A stretch of 64,000 nt of DNA from Juglans regia. Lineage: Eukaryota; Streptophyta; Magnoliopsida; Fagales; Juglandaceae. A program made the position numbers and the translations under genes. The stretch lies in the NCBI RefSeq assembly GCF_001411555.2, contig NC_049908.1:28124724-28188723 (forward strand). The letters are read 5' to 3'. Position 1 is the stretch's first letter. Every line of letters starts with the position of its first letter. Positions 33,480-44,900 of this stretch are shown piece after piece. Under the pieces are notes generated by a model, which was not told where the DNA came from, ran no database searches, and saw only the letters and a list, made by a program, of their open reading frames with translations.

Positions 33480-34540
33480 TATCATTTAAGAAAAAAACAC
33501 ATAGATCAAATATTAATTAAATAAAAAATCCATAGAAAAAAACACATAGATAAAATGTATCGGTAACCCAGGTCCCGCATCAGCTTCAGCCTTCATTAGT
33601 CATTACACTTCAACCCTAAAAAGTTAAAAACTAAAATCGCCTATCTGCTCCAGCCTCCAGCCTTTGTCCCTCGTCAAGTCGTCATCGTCTCTCATGCAGG
33701 CGCCGATTTCAGCTCAACTCTCAGTCTCAAGTACTCTCTCGTCTCTCAGTCTCGTCTCTCCCGAGTCCCGTGTCTCACTCTCTCTAGTATCTAGTCTTCT
33801 CTCAACTCTCTCGGAGTCTTGTCGTCTCTCTGCCGAATCTGCCCCGGGGTAAGTTTTTTTTTTCGTTTTGAAATTACATATTAAGATTTATGTGATTGGA
33901 TTTTGTGATATTAAGATTTTTGTAATTAGGTTTTGTAATATTGAGGTTTTTGTGAATATGTGATTGAGTTTTCAGTTTTGTGATATTAGGATTTTTGTGA
34001 TTGGGTTTTGTGATATTAGGATTCAGTACTAGTAATCACTTCTTTAACCACTAAGAAAAAATAATAATGATTAGTAATTTTAATAATTTATAATCCAAGT
34101 TGATTCGATAAAGAACTCTTGAAATTCTTGTATGTATGTGTAAGTACTAAGTTATTTCCTTTAACATGCAAGGACTTATTATAGATAAGGTAGTTTATTG
34201 CAGATTTTTTTTTTCAGTTTTTGTAGTAGTTATATTTATAAGTTTGTAAAACAATTTTTTTCCAGTTTTTTTTTCCAGTTTTTTAGTAAAGCAATTTTTT
34301 TGTGTGAATCAGATTTTTTGTAGTAAAACAGATATTTTATAGTAAAACAGATTTTTTGTAGTAAAACAGATTTTTTATTGAAGTAATTTTTAGTAAAGCA
34401 GATTTTTTTATTTAAAGTTAAAATAGATTTTTTGTAATAACAGTTTGTAAAACAGATTTTTTTAAATCAGTTTTTTTTCTTTATAAACAAATTTTTAATG
34501 ACAAACTATGAAATTTACATTTTAAAAAAATCAAAAAACA
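33480..34540. other. hAT element right interior: CT-rich segment and short tandem repeats
   Basis: 33660-33850 is CT-rich (TCTCGTCTCTCAGTCTCGTC style) and ends in CCGGGGTAAGTTTTT, which looks like a leader exon with a splice donor. 34290-34460 holds repeats of GTAAAACAGATTTTTTGTA. This may be a relic of the hAT family's autonomous 5' region, but no transposase is readable. Confidence 0.5.
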
Positions 34541-34698
34541 GGACCGGACCGGACCGGAAACCGGTAAAATTGGAAGTACCGGTTTAGGAGGATAACCGGT
34601 GTGTAATCTGTTTTGGAAAATACAAAGCCGGTACATACCGGTTCGGTCTTAGATTTTGTCCAAAACCGGACCGGACCGGTTACACCCCTAGGTATAAC

Positions 34699-35068
34699 CT
34701 CTCACTTCAGTTCTGATATGAATTCCACTTATCAAATTCATCCCAAATTCTCTTTAAAAGGAGGAGGAGAGAGAGAGAAAATACATCTTATAACTTTAAC
34801 TATTAATTAAGATTTCTATATTTTTTTTTTAGTTTATAAATATTAATATACCTAATTATACTTAAATTATCAAAAAAATATTCCGCACTCTTCGTTAAAA
34901 TATGATTGTCAAAATTATTTATTATTTTATTTATCTGTCTTAATAGTTGAAATTAAAAGTATAAAATTATGATGGTATACAAAGTACAAAGTATAATTAT
35001 TTTTAACCAATCTTTCACGTTCGAGACTTCTTTTTTATACAATTTTTTTAAGCATCCGATGCTTACTT
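34699..35068. other. Intergenic, AT-rich
   Basis: Nothing recognisable apart from a GA-rich stretch near 34761-34781. Confidence 0.4.
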
Positions 35069-36253
35069 TTGTTTAAGAAAGAGCTTAAACAAATATTTAC
35101 TTATGATAAATGGATTGCATCAAGTCATTCTAAAAGTAACGTAGGGAAGGAGATAGGCAAGATTGTTCTAAAAGATAGAGAGTTTTGGGCTCAATATCAA
35201 TTTATTGTGAAAATTAGTGAGCCCTTGATTCGAGTTCTACAACTTGTCGATGGGGAAGAGAAGCCTGCAATGGGATACTTGTATGATGCAATGGAAAGAG
35301 ACAAAATGAACATAAAAGCGAGATGCAATAACAAAGTTATTGTATTCAGTCCATTCATCAGGATCATTGATGCTAGGTGGGAGAAGCAGCTTCACAGTCC
35401 ATTACATGCGGTGGGTTGTTTTCTTAACCCTGCAATTTACTATAACCCTTGCTTTAAAAATAAAAATGATGTTGCAAGATGGTTTATAGCTTGTGTTATG
35501 AGGATGAAACTTGATCTCGATAATCAAGACATGATTATTGAAGAACTTGAATTGTATAAGAATGCAGAAGGCAATTTTGGACATTCTTTAGCAATCCGCC
35601 AACGTGACAAAATTAATCCAAATATTTTCATTTATCAATATCATTTGTTAAATAGTGTGAATTTATACTTTATTTTTTGCTTTATTTTTTTTATTTGCAT
35701 TTAATTTATAATTTATAATTGCACTATTGCTACAGTTGCATGGTGGACTAATTTTGGTCACGAGATTCCAACGCTTCAAAAGTTTGCAACTCGAGTACTA
35801 AGTCAATGTTATAGTGCAATTGGATGTGAAAGAAATTGGAGCACATTTGAGTTTATTCATTCGAAGAAGAGAATTAGATTAGAGTATAAACATTTGAATG
35901 ATTTAGTATTTGTTCGTTATAACTTGAAGCTGTGAGATAGGTAAATTTTTTTTATACAAATTTTTTTCACTGTTGAAAAATATGTAACATTTTCACTTAT
36001 ATTTGACATTTATTTTGACATAAACATAAAAAAATGTAGAGCTGATTTGGATCCAATCAACTTTGAAAACATTAACTTGATGGAAGAATGGGTGGAAGAA
36101 GACTATGAGCTTATTGATGGAAAAGACTTGGATTGGGCAAGTATTGAGGAGCCATTAAGCTCACTAAATTTGGAAGACATCGATGATGATGGTGACGTTG
36201 ATGAAAATATTATGAATAACATTTCGAATGTTGATCGTTATTGTCTTTTTATA
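35069..36253 (+). pseudogene. hAT transposase remnant (C-terminal half)
   Basis: First part (35069-35620): KKELKQIFTYDKW, then VKISEPLIRVLQLVDGEEKPAMGYLY and FLNPAIYYNP-like blocks of plant hAT transposases. Second part (35737-35936): AWWTNFGHEIPTLQKFA and GCERNWSTFEFIHSKKR, the hAT C-terminal dimerisation domain. Third part (36041-36253): an acidic tail beginning ADLDPINFENI. Gaps between parts look like introns: the first has an acceptor (CTACAG) but its donor appears mutated, and the second is GTAAAT...TGTAG. One TGA lies just before the second intron (after NLKL). The N-terminus with BED finger and catalytic start is missing. Cannot transpose. Confidence 0.85.
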
Positions 36254-36419
36254 TGAAAATGAGTATTTTATTTTAATAGTTAGATTGAGAACTTATTTAA
36301 TTTTACATGTATGTATGTTGTTAAAATTTAAAACTTGTATTGAGAAGTATTATTTGTTTTATGACTTATTTTATTGTTATTTTGGAATATAATTTGTGTG
36401 TATATATATAATTTATCCA

Positions 36420-36565
36420 TGTATATACTATTTTGAAACGTTACACCAAATGGCACCGATACCAAAATATTTATTTGAAAAGGTACACAGAACAGTACCG
36501 GTATCGAAATATTTCGTTCAAATGCCTTGACTGAAACGGCCACCTAAACGGTATTCAAAACTTTG
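36420..36565 (+). mobile_element. Right terminal region of the hAT copy
   Basis: ACCGGTATCGAAATATTTCG and CGGTATTCAAAACTTTG match, inverted, the left end of the nested element at 4984-5453. The last bases differ from the expected AAAACATTG and the following TRIM abuts directly, so the target duplication cannot be read. Confidence 0.75.
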
Positions 36566-37107
36566 GTTGGAGTTATCCCATATTCGTCGTAGAATGAATG
36601 GTGGTCAGTTTATAAGTATGAGGAAAAGTCTCACCTCTTGAACTAGTTTTTGAGGTTGAGAGAGGCCCAAGACCTTCCAAATCAAAACCCATGTTTACCA
36701 ATAGTACTCTGTGGGAGAAATGGGTTGTTGCTACTCCGATCTAGGGCCCAAGTGAGGGGGAGATTGTTGGGATGTCCTACATTGGTTGTGAAAGCGGCTA
36801 GTAGTCAGTGTATAAGTATGAGGGAAAGCTCCACCTCTTGAACTAGCTTTAGAGGTTGAGAGAGTCCCAAGACCACCCAACACTGGTATCAGAGCCCAGG
36901 CATGCCAACAATCTCTGACCCAACAGTATTTCGTAAGAGAAACAGGTTGTCGTTGCTCCGACCCAGGGCCCAATATGCGAGGAAGAGATTATTGGGGTTG
37001 TCCCACATTGATTGTGGAAGGAGCTAGTGGTTAGTTTATAAGTGTGAAGGAAAACTCCACCTCTTGAACTAACTTTTGAGGTTAAAGAGATCCAAGACCA
37101 CCTAACA
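36566..37107 (+). mobile_element. TRIM retroelement tandem: three LTRs, two internal segments
   Basis: LTR-like units of about 118 bp lie at 36566-36681, 36765-36882 and 36991-37107. They share a (TG)TTGGG.TGTCC(C/T)ACATTG-type start and a CACCTCTTGAACTAG body; the middle LTR ends CCCAACA. Directly after the middle LTR is CTGGTATCAGAGCC (36883-36896), an initiator tRNA-Met primer site. Purine-rich AGTGAGGGGGAGAT and GCGAGGAAGAGAT precede LTRs 2 and 3, as polypurine tracts. Internal segments are only about 85-110 bp without coding sequence. These are the features of terminal-repeat retrotransposons in miniature, here in a tandem sharing the central LTR. Confidence 0.85.
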
Positions 37108-38101
37108 AGTTGTAGAGGAATAAGTTTTAAAAACTTTCAACAAAATCTTACGTCCAGGCATCCTTTTGAAAAATTTATTCAAATTCTACTGTAACAAAGA
37201 GGACTAAGTAATGAAACCTGCATTAGTAATTTATCTTTCTTTTGGTTTTAGAAATCCATTATGTTGTACCGTTTTAGATGTTAATCATTGAACCCATCAT
37301 TCTAAAACTCCATTTTCCTCAATTTCCTTTACATATAGAGTGAAAGTACATATTTTACATGTGAAATCATCACTTATTCTAAAAATTTAAATCGTTGAGA
37401 AGAAATAAATTTTATTATTTATTTTATATCTTAACATTATCCTTCACGTATGGGCTAGACTCTCCCTCAATGGATGACCCAACACGTGGATTAATATTAT
37501 TTACCTAAATGTAATAGAGTGTAGAGTCAGAATTCAAACTTAAGACGTCTCTTCTGATACTATGTGAAATCACTACTAATCTTAAAAATTTAAGCCAATA
37601 AGAATAGATAGATTTTATTATTTATTTTATATCTTAACATGGGCCTTTCATGTTTGTTCGTTATCCACTTGTTTTTTCTTCTTCATTTTTTCCCTGTAAT
37701 AGATTAGTGTGATTTTGTGTTAGTGGGCAGCTCAATGGGTTGGGTCCTTTTTGGATTGAAGTTTAAAATAGAGACAAAAAGGCCCAAACATCCCAAATCT
37801 TAATGACATTATAATTCGGATAATGCGCTAGGGGCTCCTGCTAGGCTGTATATGTTTTTTATGTGTTTTTTTTAAGTTATTTTTTATATAAAATTTTTAA
37901 CACTTTGAAATATTTTTAAAAAATAAAATAAATTTATAAAATTACTAAAAAAATAATTTCTTAATCACAAAGTAAAAAAAAAAAATATTAGTCTTGCCGT
38001 TTGGAGCTCCCGCTGTGATTTTTTATTTATTTTACTTTGTGATTAAGAAAGTATTTTTTTAATAATGTTATGATTTTTTTTTTTAAATATTTATAAGTGT
38101 T

Positions 38102-38139
<38 letters not shown>

Positions 38140-38655
38140 GAACTAAAAATTACACATGAAAAAACACAAGCTAGAGCTTAGCGGGAGCCCAGTGGTGGCT
38201 CTAGCATTATCCTTATAATTCTGTCATCCTTCAATCACCATTGCACCATATTATCTGTGGAAAACTACAGTATCCAACATGAATTACAACCACTTGCCTG
38301 CTATCTGAACCCTATAATGGCAACATAATCAAACTATAGTATATTAATAACACCATGTAAACCTCACATCATACCATTTCTCAGGTAGTTTCATTGTCAT
38401 ATTTACTGTTGCATGTTTACTACTTTAGGACCACTATTGAGTAGTACAAGCACACCAGTCATCCCACTAAAACTCTTCTACCATTAGTCCCTACATTCAG
38501 AGTCTTACAGTATAAGCACTCATCATGCTTAATATCCATGAATCAAACACATTTTTTCTAAAAAGTATCTTCCTTCAAACATCAGCTGCGAGAGTATAAA
38601 GAATACAAAGGTATTCCAATATGCTCACCCTTGTTAATTTGGTTCATATCTTTGA

Positions 38656-38694
<39 letters not shown>

Positions 38695-38735
38695 GTTAAT
38701 ATTCGAGTATTGGTTTTAAGTGCAGGTTAATCATC
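37108..38735. other. Intergenic with AT-rich MITE-like units and TA microsatellites
   Basis: No gene seen. 37380-37450 and 37565-37640 share a repeated GAAATCA(T/C)...TTTATATCTTAACAT segment. 37845-38205 holds two related AT-rich units (GGGGCTCCTGCTAGGC..., GGAGCTCCCGCTGTGA...) with a TTAATCACAAAGTAAA core in opposite orientations. TA tracts lie at about 38105-38134 and 38659-38690. Confidence 0.5.
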
Positions 38736-39073
38736 ATGAAGACAGTGCCTGTAGTTCTAATTGTTACTGATTTTCTGCTCCTATGTGCACTCCAAGGTGA
38801 TGCCAAAAAGTTTATCTTGGAGGTGTGACCAGAGGAGAAGAAGCTGGAGGAGTAGTCAACAATGACAGCATTAATTCAGCAACAGGTTCAGAACCACCAA
38901 CTATCGTTGAGGCCAATTCAAATGATAAAAAGAGCATCAACGATTCCAAGCAAGATAACAACAACATCATGGATGAGAAGAACGAGAGTTACCGTAATAA
39001 TGCTTCGGGATCATCATCAACTGAGAGTCACCATATTTATGTGACTGAGCGTCTGCCTAAAAAGAACTCGTGA
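38736..39073 (+). pseudogene. Small secreted-protein gene with a one-base frameshift
   Basis: The ATG at 38736 opens MKTVPVVLIVTDFLLLCALQ, a clear signal peptide with likely cleavage near GDAKK, then hits TGA at 38826-38828. One base out of frame, VYLGGVTRGEEAGG continues without stop to TGA at 39071-39073. It gives a Ser/Asn/Asp-rich hydrophilic body and the C-terminal end ESHHIYVTERLPKKNS. A missing A in the run of A at about 38805-38809 would explain the break, and an unrecognised intron is the alternative. The layout (signal peptide, variable polar body, short basic C-terminus) resembles plant secreted peptide precursors, but I recognise no CLE, IDA, RGF or PSY motif. Function unknown. 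Confidence 0.5.
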
Positions 39074-40514
39074 ACTTTCGTTCTGTGAGGAAGGAAGAAG
39101 GTGTCAAAGTACTAATTCGTACGTAAACTACAGTAATAAAAATAAAAATTGTGGATGATGGTCTTCCACAGTACTGTTTAGCAAAAAAGTAAAGCTTTTT
39201 AAGACGTGTGTAATTAATCTGACCAGTGTGTCATATTGTCATGTACTCATGGCCAGTGCATGTGTGGTTTTATATTGTATTATACTATCTATGAATGATT
39301 ATGGCTAAAGGAAATTTAAGATTATATGTATGTATGTATTTATCTATCTTTATTATCTGATTGAGTAACATCCAATTCCATACATAATTTAAAGTGATTG
39401 GGATGAAATATGTTTTCTCTCTTTTTTCTTTGGCATCTATATATTTTTTTCTAGAAAAAGTCTATTTGTAACTGGCTAGGGAAACCGCCAGGGCATCGCG
39501 TCCCACGTGGCCAAATTAAAGTTCATAAATTGTTCATGCATTTGCCTTCTTTTCGTCTGCTCTTTCAGTTCGAAGACAAAGAAAACTCTTTTCGTCTACT
39601 CCTTCATACCAAGATCTCGAAGTTTCCACAGAATCGGCTTGCAATGAAAAGTGTTGGCAACACCACAACTGCTACTTCTTCTTTACCAACATTTAGATCT
39701 TGGTCTCTATCTTTCCTATCTTTTTCTCCCACTGGACCCATTTTCAGACTCGGCCTCTGGATCATTGGTTTGCAATTTTTGTTATGGGTATGCAATTGTT
39801 AATAATGATTGGCAATGAAGGGGGGATTATAGGATTGATGGATACAAGCGAGAGAAGAAGAATGGAGAAATATTAGCTAGGATTTTTCACCCATAAAACT
39901 GAGAGGATGCTTCTATTGTGTTTATGGCAAAAATGGAAATGGAAGAAAGATTCTGAAGGGAAAGAGATGAGTGTACGCGATCTCTTCTTCCAGACCCAAA
40001 TCTTTTGATTTTCTTTTTGGCTTCTGAACTCCCGTCTGTGTTTTCTTCTTTTTCCTTTTTTCTTTATTTTTATTTTTATGGGCTGACATGGCATATCGAT
40101 TCCCACACAGTTTTGTGGGTTGGTTGCCTATAGCAGAGCTGTTTTCTCTATCCCCCTTCCTATTCACAATAAAAGAAGAAAGAAAAAGAATAATGTAAGC
40201 TTCAATTTTTTTTCTATTGATGAATTTTTTGAGTTATTAAGTCTTGGTTAAGAGTACCACTACATGTATTTAGAGTACTTTTACCTACACTTTTACTTTT
40301 AAAACTCAATTTGTTAGTTTTGTTTTTTTAAATTTAAATTTTGAATTTCAAATTTCATGATTTTCAGAATATCAATAACTAATACGTGGAGAAGTAATTT
40401 TTGTTTTTTATAAGTTTTTCTTAAGTACACTTAACATTTTCCCTTAGTTAAAATGCATTTCCTTCTCCTCTTCTCCAATGCCAAACAAAACTTGGGATGA
40501 TTTTTTTTCAAGAG
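39074..40514. other. Unassigned region
   Basis: No confident gene. A 90-codon plus frame (39530-39802) and minus frames at 39873-40167 have no motif. The pyrimidine-rich plus-strand stretch at 39535-39800 might be leader sequence. Confidence 0.4.
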
Positions 40515-41160
40515 TAGGGTTGTAATTGAGCTGAGCTGATTGGGCTCGAGTTCGAGATTTTTATTTAATCTTTGTTCGAGCTCGAGTTGAGCCTAGCTTG
40601 AGCTCGGCTAGAGTTGTTTATTTATTTATTTTTGAATAAGATTTAATAATTAGTAAATTAGATAAATAAAAAATGTAATGTTAAATTTGTACAACTAACA
40701 AGTAGAACCTCTGTTGAATTATAAAAATTATAAAAATTTATAAATAATTAATATATAACTAGTTGACATTTATCCATAATAATAATATATTATATGTCTA
40801 CATAAATTATTAATACATATACATAATATAATAGCATATATGTATTTCATATATGGTTCTCACATACTAGTATATGAAATTATTAAATCTTATCGACTAA
40901 TTATTGTATAAATTATAAAATATAGCTACAAAACATATTCAATGTATCGGCATAAGTAATTAAGTTACATATTATATATTTAATTATAAAAGTGTTTTGC
41001 TTATATTATTAGCTAATACATATATATATGTATGTCTATTTACATATGTGTATGTATATAATTATCAATATATGAATGAGTTTTAATTGAGTCAAGCTAA
41101 CGAGTCAACTCGGGCAGAGCAAGCCTTAGCTGAGTTGAGTTTAGTTTAGTTTAATTACGT
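40515..41160. mobile_element. hAT-like element with GAGCTCGAG motifs (right end unresolved)
   Basis: Starts TAGGGTTGTAATTGAGCTGA, similar to the TAGGGGTGTAA end. It carries GGGCTCGAGTTCGAG and CGAGCTCGAGTTGAGCC arrays, an AT-rich interior (40620-41050), then GAGTCAAGCTAACGAGTCAA and GAGCAAGCCTTAGC motifs in the opposite sense. No matching right terminus or 8-bp duplication could be read, so the class is tentative. Confidence 0.5.
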
Positions 41161-41910
41161 ATGTGTCATTTACTAACTGAGCGACTGGTTCATTTATAAT
41201 CTTATTGAAGAGCCATATTCATAACCGGAACAAAACAAATTGAAAGATTTGTTCTTAATAAAAATGAGAGAGTTTATTTAACATCTTCCCAAAATTTTTT
41301 AATATGATATTAAATCATTGACCTACAAGTAGAACATAATAAATAATCTTCAATTATTACCTACCATATCTCATATGAGATGAAAGAAGAATGAAAATCG
41401 TAAAAAATATGGTGGGTAACAATCTATATGGTCCTTCTTCATCATTTTCCACAACCAAATGTCCCCACACTCCCATAATTTTCAGCAAGACAAGTATGAA
41501 AAAAGTAAAGAAACTACTGATAAACAACTTTCAACAAAAAATAAAGGTAAATAAAGAAACATTGTATGTCTATCTCCTACTTCATACTCATGATTTTACA
41601 TCACTGGTCAATGTTCTTCGAGCTTATCCAACCACGTAGTGTATGTTTTTAGTATAGAAGATTTGAATACGAAGAAAAACATTCTTTTCACTGCAACCCT
41701 CTGTTGCTGTTGGTTGACATTGATTAGGGACTTGAAAGCGCCATCTTTTCATGTCCATTGACAGTGATTGTTGATACGTCATTGGGCTTGTTCATGTCCT
41801 CTTTTGGAGCTTTACTTTCATTCTCTGATCTTATATTTCTTCAACTTTTCTCAAGCACTGTGTTGAAGAAATACTAGACTTGTGGTCAGAGAAGGAGCGT
41901 GCGTTTGATA
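41161..41910. other. Upstream region of the kelch pseudogene
   Basis: No coding feature recognised. It may include the old promoter and leader of the gene starting at 41911. Confidence 0.4.
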
Positions 41911-44900
41911 ATGGGGTCTTTGGGAGGTGAAACTGCGAAAAAGAAGGAAATGTGGCTCTATCCAAAGGTTTTGGGATTCAATCCTTCCGAGAGATGGGGG
42001 CATTCTGCTTGCTGTTCTCGGGGGGTTGTTTACGTGTTTGGAATTTGTATAATTTACTTTATGAAGTACAAATGATTTTTCGCCTTTAATGCTCCAAGGA
42101 TAACTTTTTTCTTCTCTTATTGTGGTTTTTGAGGCTTCTCATGGTTTCATTTCTTTGAAAAATGCTGCCTTAAATTGCTGAAGTTGTTTCCTTTAGGCAG
42201 TTGTTCTGTTATAACCAGTAGCATTTTTTTTTTTTTTTTTATGTTTATTTGATGTTATTTTCATTTGGATGCTTGCTTGTACCCTCTTCTTTAGTTTTGC
42301 AACAAATTTATCATTGGCTTAAGGAGACATACACTTTCTTCACTGGAGACTGCTTCTTCCTAAATTTATCTTCTTTTTGTCTTGTTGGAGAGTATTGACT
42401 GAATTCTCTTGGATTTTTGTTTCTCTAATTAGTAGGACAGTTAAGTGGTAGTATGGGTTTCTTGAAATAGGGAATATTTTTTTCTATTTGCTTTTCTTTT
42501 AGCCTTCTATTTCCTTTCATCTACTTGTTTCCCTTCTTCTTTAGTATCTTTTCCTGAAAATTTTGTAGTGCTTGCACATAAAATGAGATTAGTTGTGTTT
42601 CTGACAATGTTTCTGGTTCTGAGATAATAAGTAGTGCATAACAAAAGTTTGATGTTCTGGTTTGAAAATTTTATTTAGATGCTGAATACCGCTCTTACAC
42701 TTTTCCTACTGATGATACTTAAATACTTCAATTTCTTTCTAACTTTTCCTTCTTTCTTCCAATTTTTTCAAGAGAATGAATGCTTTTAAAAAGATGTTTA
42801 GATGACAAGAGAGGTTTTACTCGCTGAATTACATGATTGCCTTAAATACACTACTATAATTTTTCTTTTAAGTTGATCAATCTTTCCCAAAGAGTTCCTC
42901 TGGTGGTGTCTGTGTTTAGCACCAGCCAAAAATGGTTAGCGGTACTTGTCAAAAGGATTGTGTGGTTCAAGCTTCTTCCACTCTAATGGGGTATGATAAT
43001 TTCTCTTTCTGAAAAAGGCAAGGGTGGTGAGGGGTAAAAGGGAAGATATGGATGAAGCATTTCAGGTTTCAGCCTTTAGACTTTTGTCTTGAAGAATGTC
43101 TTTGTGTTTCTTTTTTGTTGGTGTTCAATTTGATGCGCCCTCTGAGGAAGAAACATGTCCTCTACATTCAGCTATACTCTCTGGATCATTTAAAAAACAG
43201 AAAATCCATAATTTACTTGGCCTCTACGAGCTTAAATACCTTTATGTTTGACAAAGCAAAAATCAGAATTTCATGTTTCTGTCTGCAAGATATAATTTAC
43301 TAAAATTGATGTTATTCTGCTATATTAACTAACTACTATAGTTAGATCCTTTAGAACTACATTTTACTGTAATGCAATATTTGTTCCCATTAGTATCTCA
43401 AAATTGATCTCTTCACTTTGACTGACGATTTTAGGGATGTTGTGGGGGCTTGCATTTCAATGACGTCCTTAAGCTGCATCTGGATTCAATGGTTTGGAAC
43501 ACTCTTGTAACCACGGGTCAAGGACCTGGCCCAAAAGACAGCCACAATGCTGTTCTTGTGGGGCACAGGATGATAGTGTTTGGTGGTACAAATGGTTCTA
43601 AGAAGGTGAATGATCTTCATGTGTTAGATCTTAAATCCAAAGAATGGATATGACCTGAATGGAGAAGGACTCCACCATCCCCCTGCCACGCTTATTGGAG
43701 ATGATAAGATGGTTATATTTTGGGGTAGTGGAGAAGGAGAAGCAAACTACTTGAATGATTTACATGTTCTAGACCTCCAGACTATGAAATGGACTTCTCC
43801 TGAGGTGAAGGGTGATGTACCTGTTCCTAGGGATAGTCACAGTGCGGTTTCATTTGGTAACAAGCTTTTTGTTTATGGTGGGACCGTGGTGATCGTTATC
43901 ATGGTGATGTAGATATTCTTGATATGGAGACACTAACTTGGTTAAGGGTATAGGCATCCCCTCATTATTTGCCTCATATTTTCAGCACTTCACTGATGGA
44001 TGAATAGCTTTAAATTTCTACATGTTTGGAGATATATATTGGTTGAAATACATGCAAGAATCCTCATGATCGCTTCATTTTTCTTTCCCACCAGTTGGCA
44101 ATTTAAGGGTCCTCACCAAGTGTTAGAGCAGGTCATGCTGCGGTGAATGTTGGGACAAAGGTAAGTCATGTTACTAAATACTAACACATTACATCATAAG
44201 AGTAAGGAGCATATAGACCCTGCAAAGTCTTGAGTTCTTTCTATCTATTTTCACATTGTTATGGAAGTGGGGCTCTACATTATCTGCAGTTAATTCCAAG
44301 ATTTTCATTTATGGATGGTGATTACTCCACCTATTTTGTTGGAGGATGGTTTTTGATTTTGCATTGTATTGGATAGAGTGGCAGCATTAACAGAGAGATT
44401 TGAAACCTCGTCAATTTCTAAAAAGCCAGAAGTCTATGTGCTCTTCATGATTTGCAGGTCTATGTCGTTGGAGGGGTGGGAGACAAACATTATTACAATG
44501 CTGTTTGGGTCCTAGATGTGAGTACTTGTTTATGGACTCAGCTTGACATATGTGGCCAGCAACCACAAGGACGCTTTTCTCATGCAGCCATTCTTACAGA
44601 CTCGGACATTGCCATATATGGAGGGTAAGTTCTTACATCATACTTTTTAGCTTATTGTTTACGCATAGTATCCTCAAAATTCGGAGTCTCATTTGCAGGT
44701 GTGGGGAGGATGAGCGTCCTCTCAACGAGTTTTTAGTCTTGCAACTTGGTGCAGAGCACCCCAATGGCCGATACAACATTTCGATGTGCAAAATTTTTGA
44801 AAACCATTGGAATCAAGAGGAGAAATTTTTGAAGAGAAGCAGAAAATAACCAGGTACAAAACTTTCCATGGATTTTCAAGATTTTATATCTTCTCTATAA

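Larger units (their letters stand above)
24688..34690. mobile_element. 10-kb hAT-type element enclosing a caulimovirid insertion
   Basis: The left end TAGGGGTGTAA (24688) and the right end TTACACCCCTA (to 34690) are perfect 11-bp inverted repeats. GGTATAAC lies immediately outside both (24680-24687 and 34691-34698), a perfect 8-bp target duplication. Inside each end are arrays of ACCGGTCCGG-like motifs. The left interior is an AT-rich minisatellite, the right interior a CT-rich leader-like segment and short tandem repeats. About 7.2 kb of decayed caulimovirid DNA lies between. No transposase remains. The 672-bp element at 62884-63555 has the same ends, subterminal motifs and AT-rich interior in the opposite orientation. 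Without the viral DNA this element would be about 2.8 kb. Confidence 0.88.
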
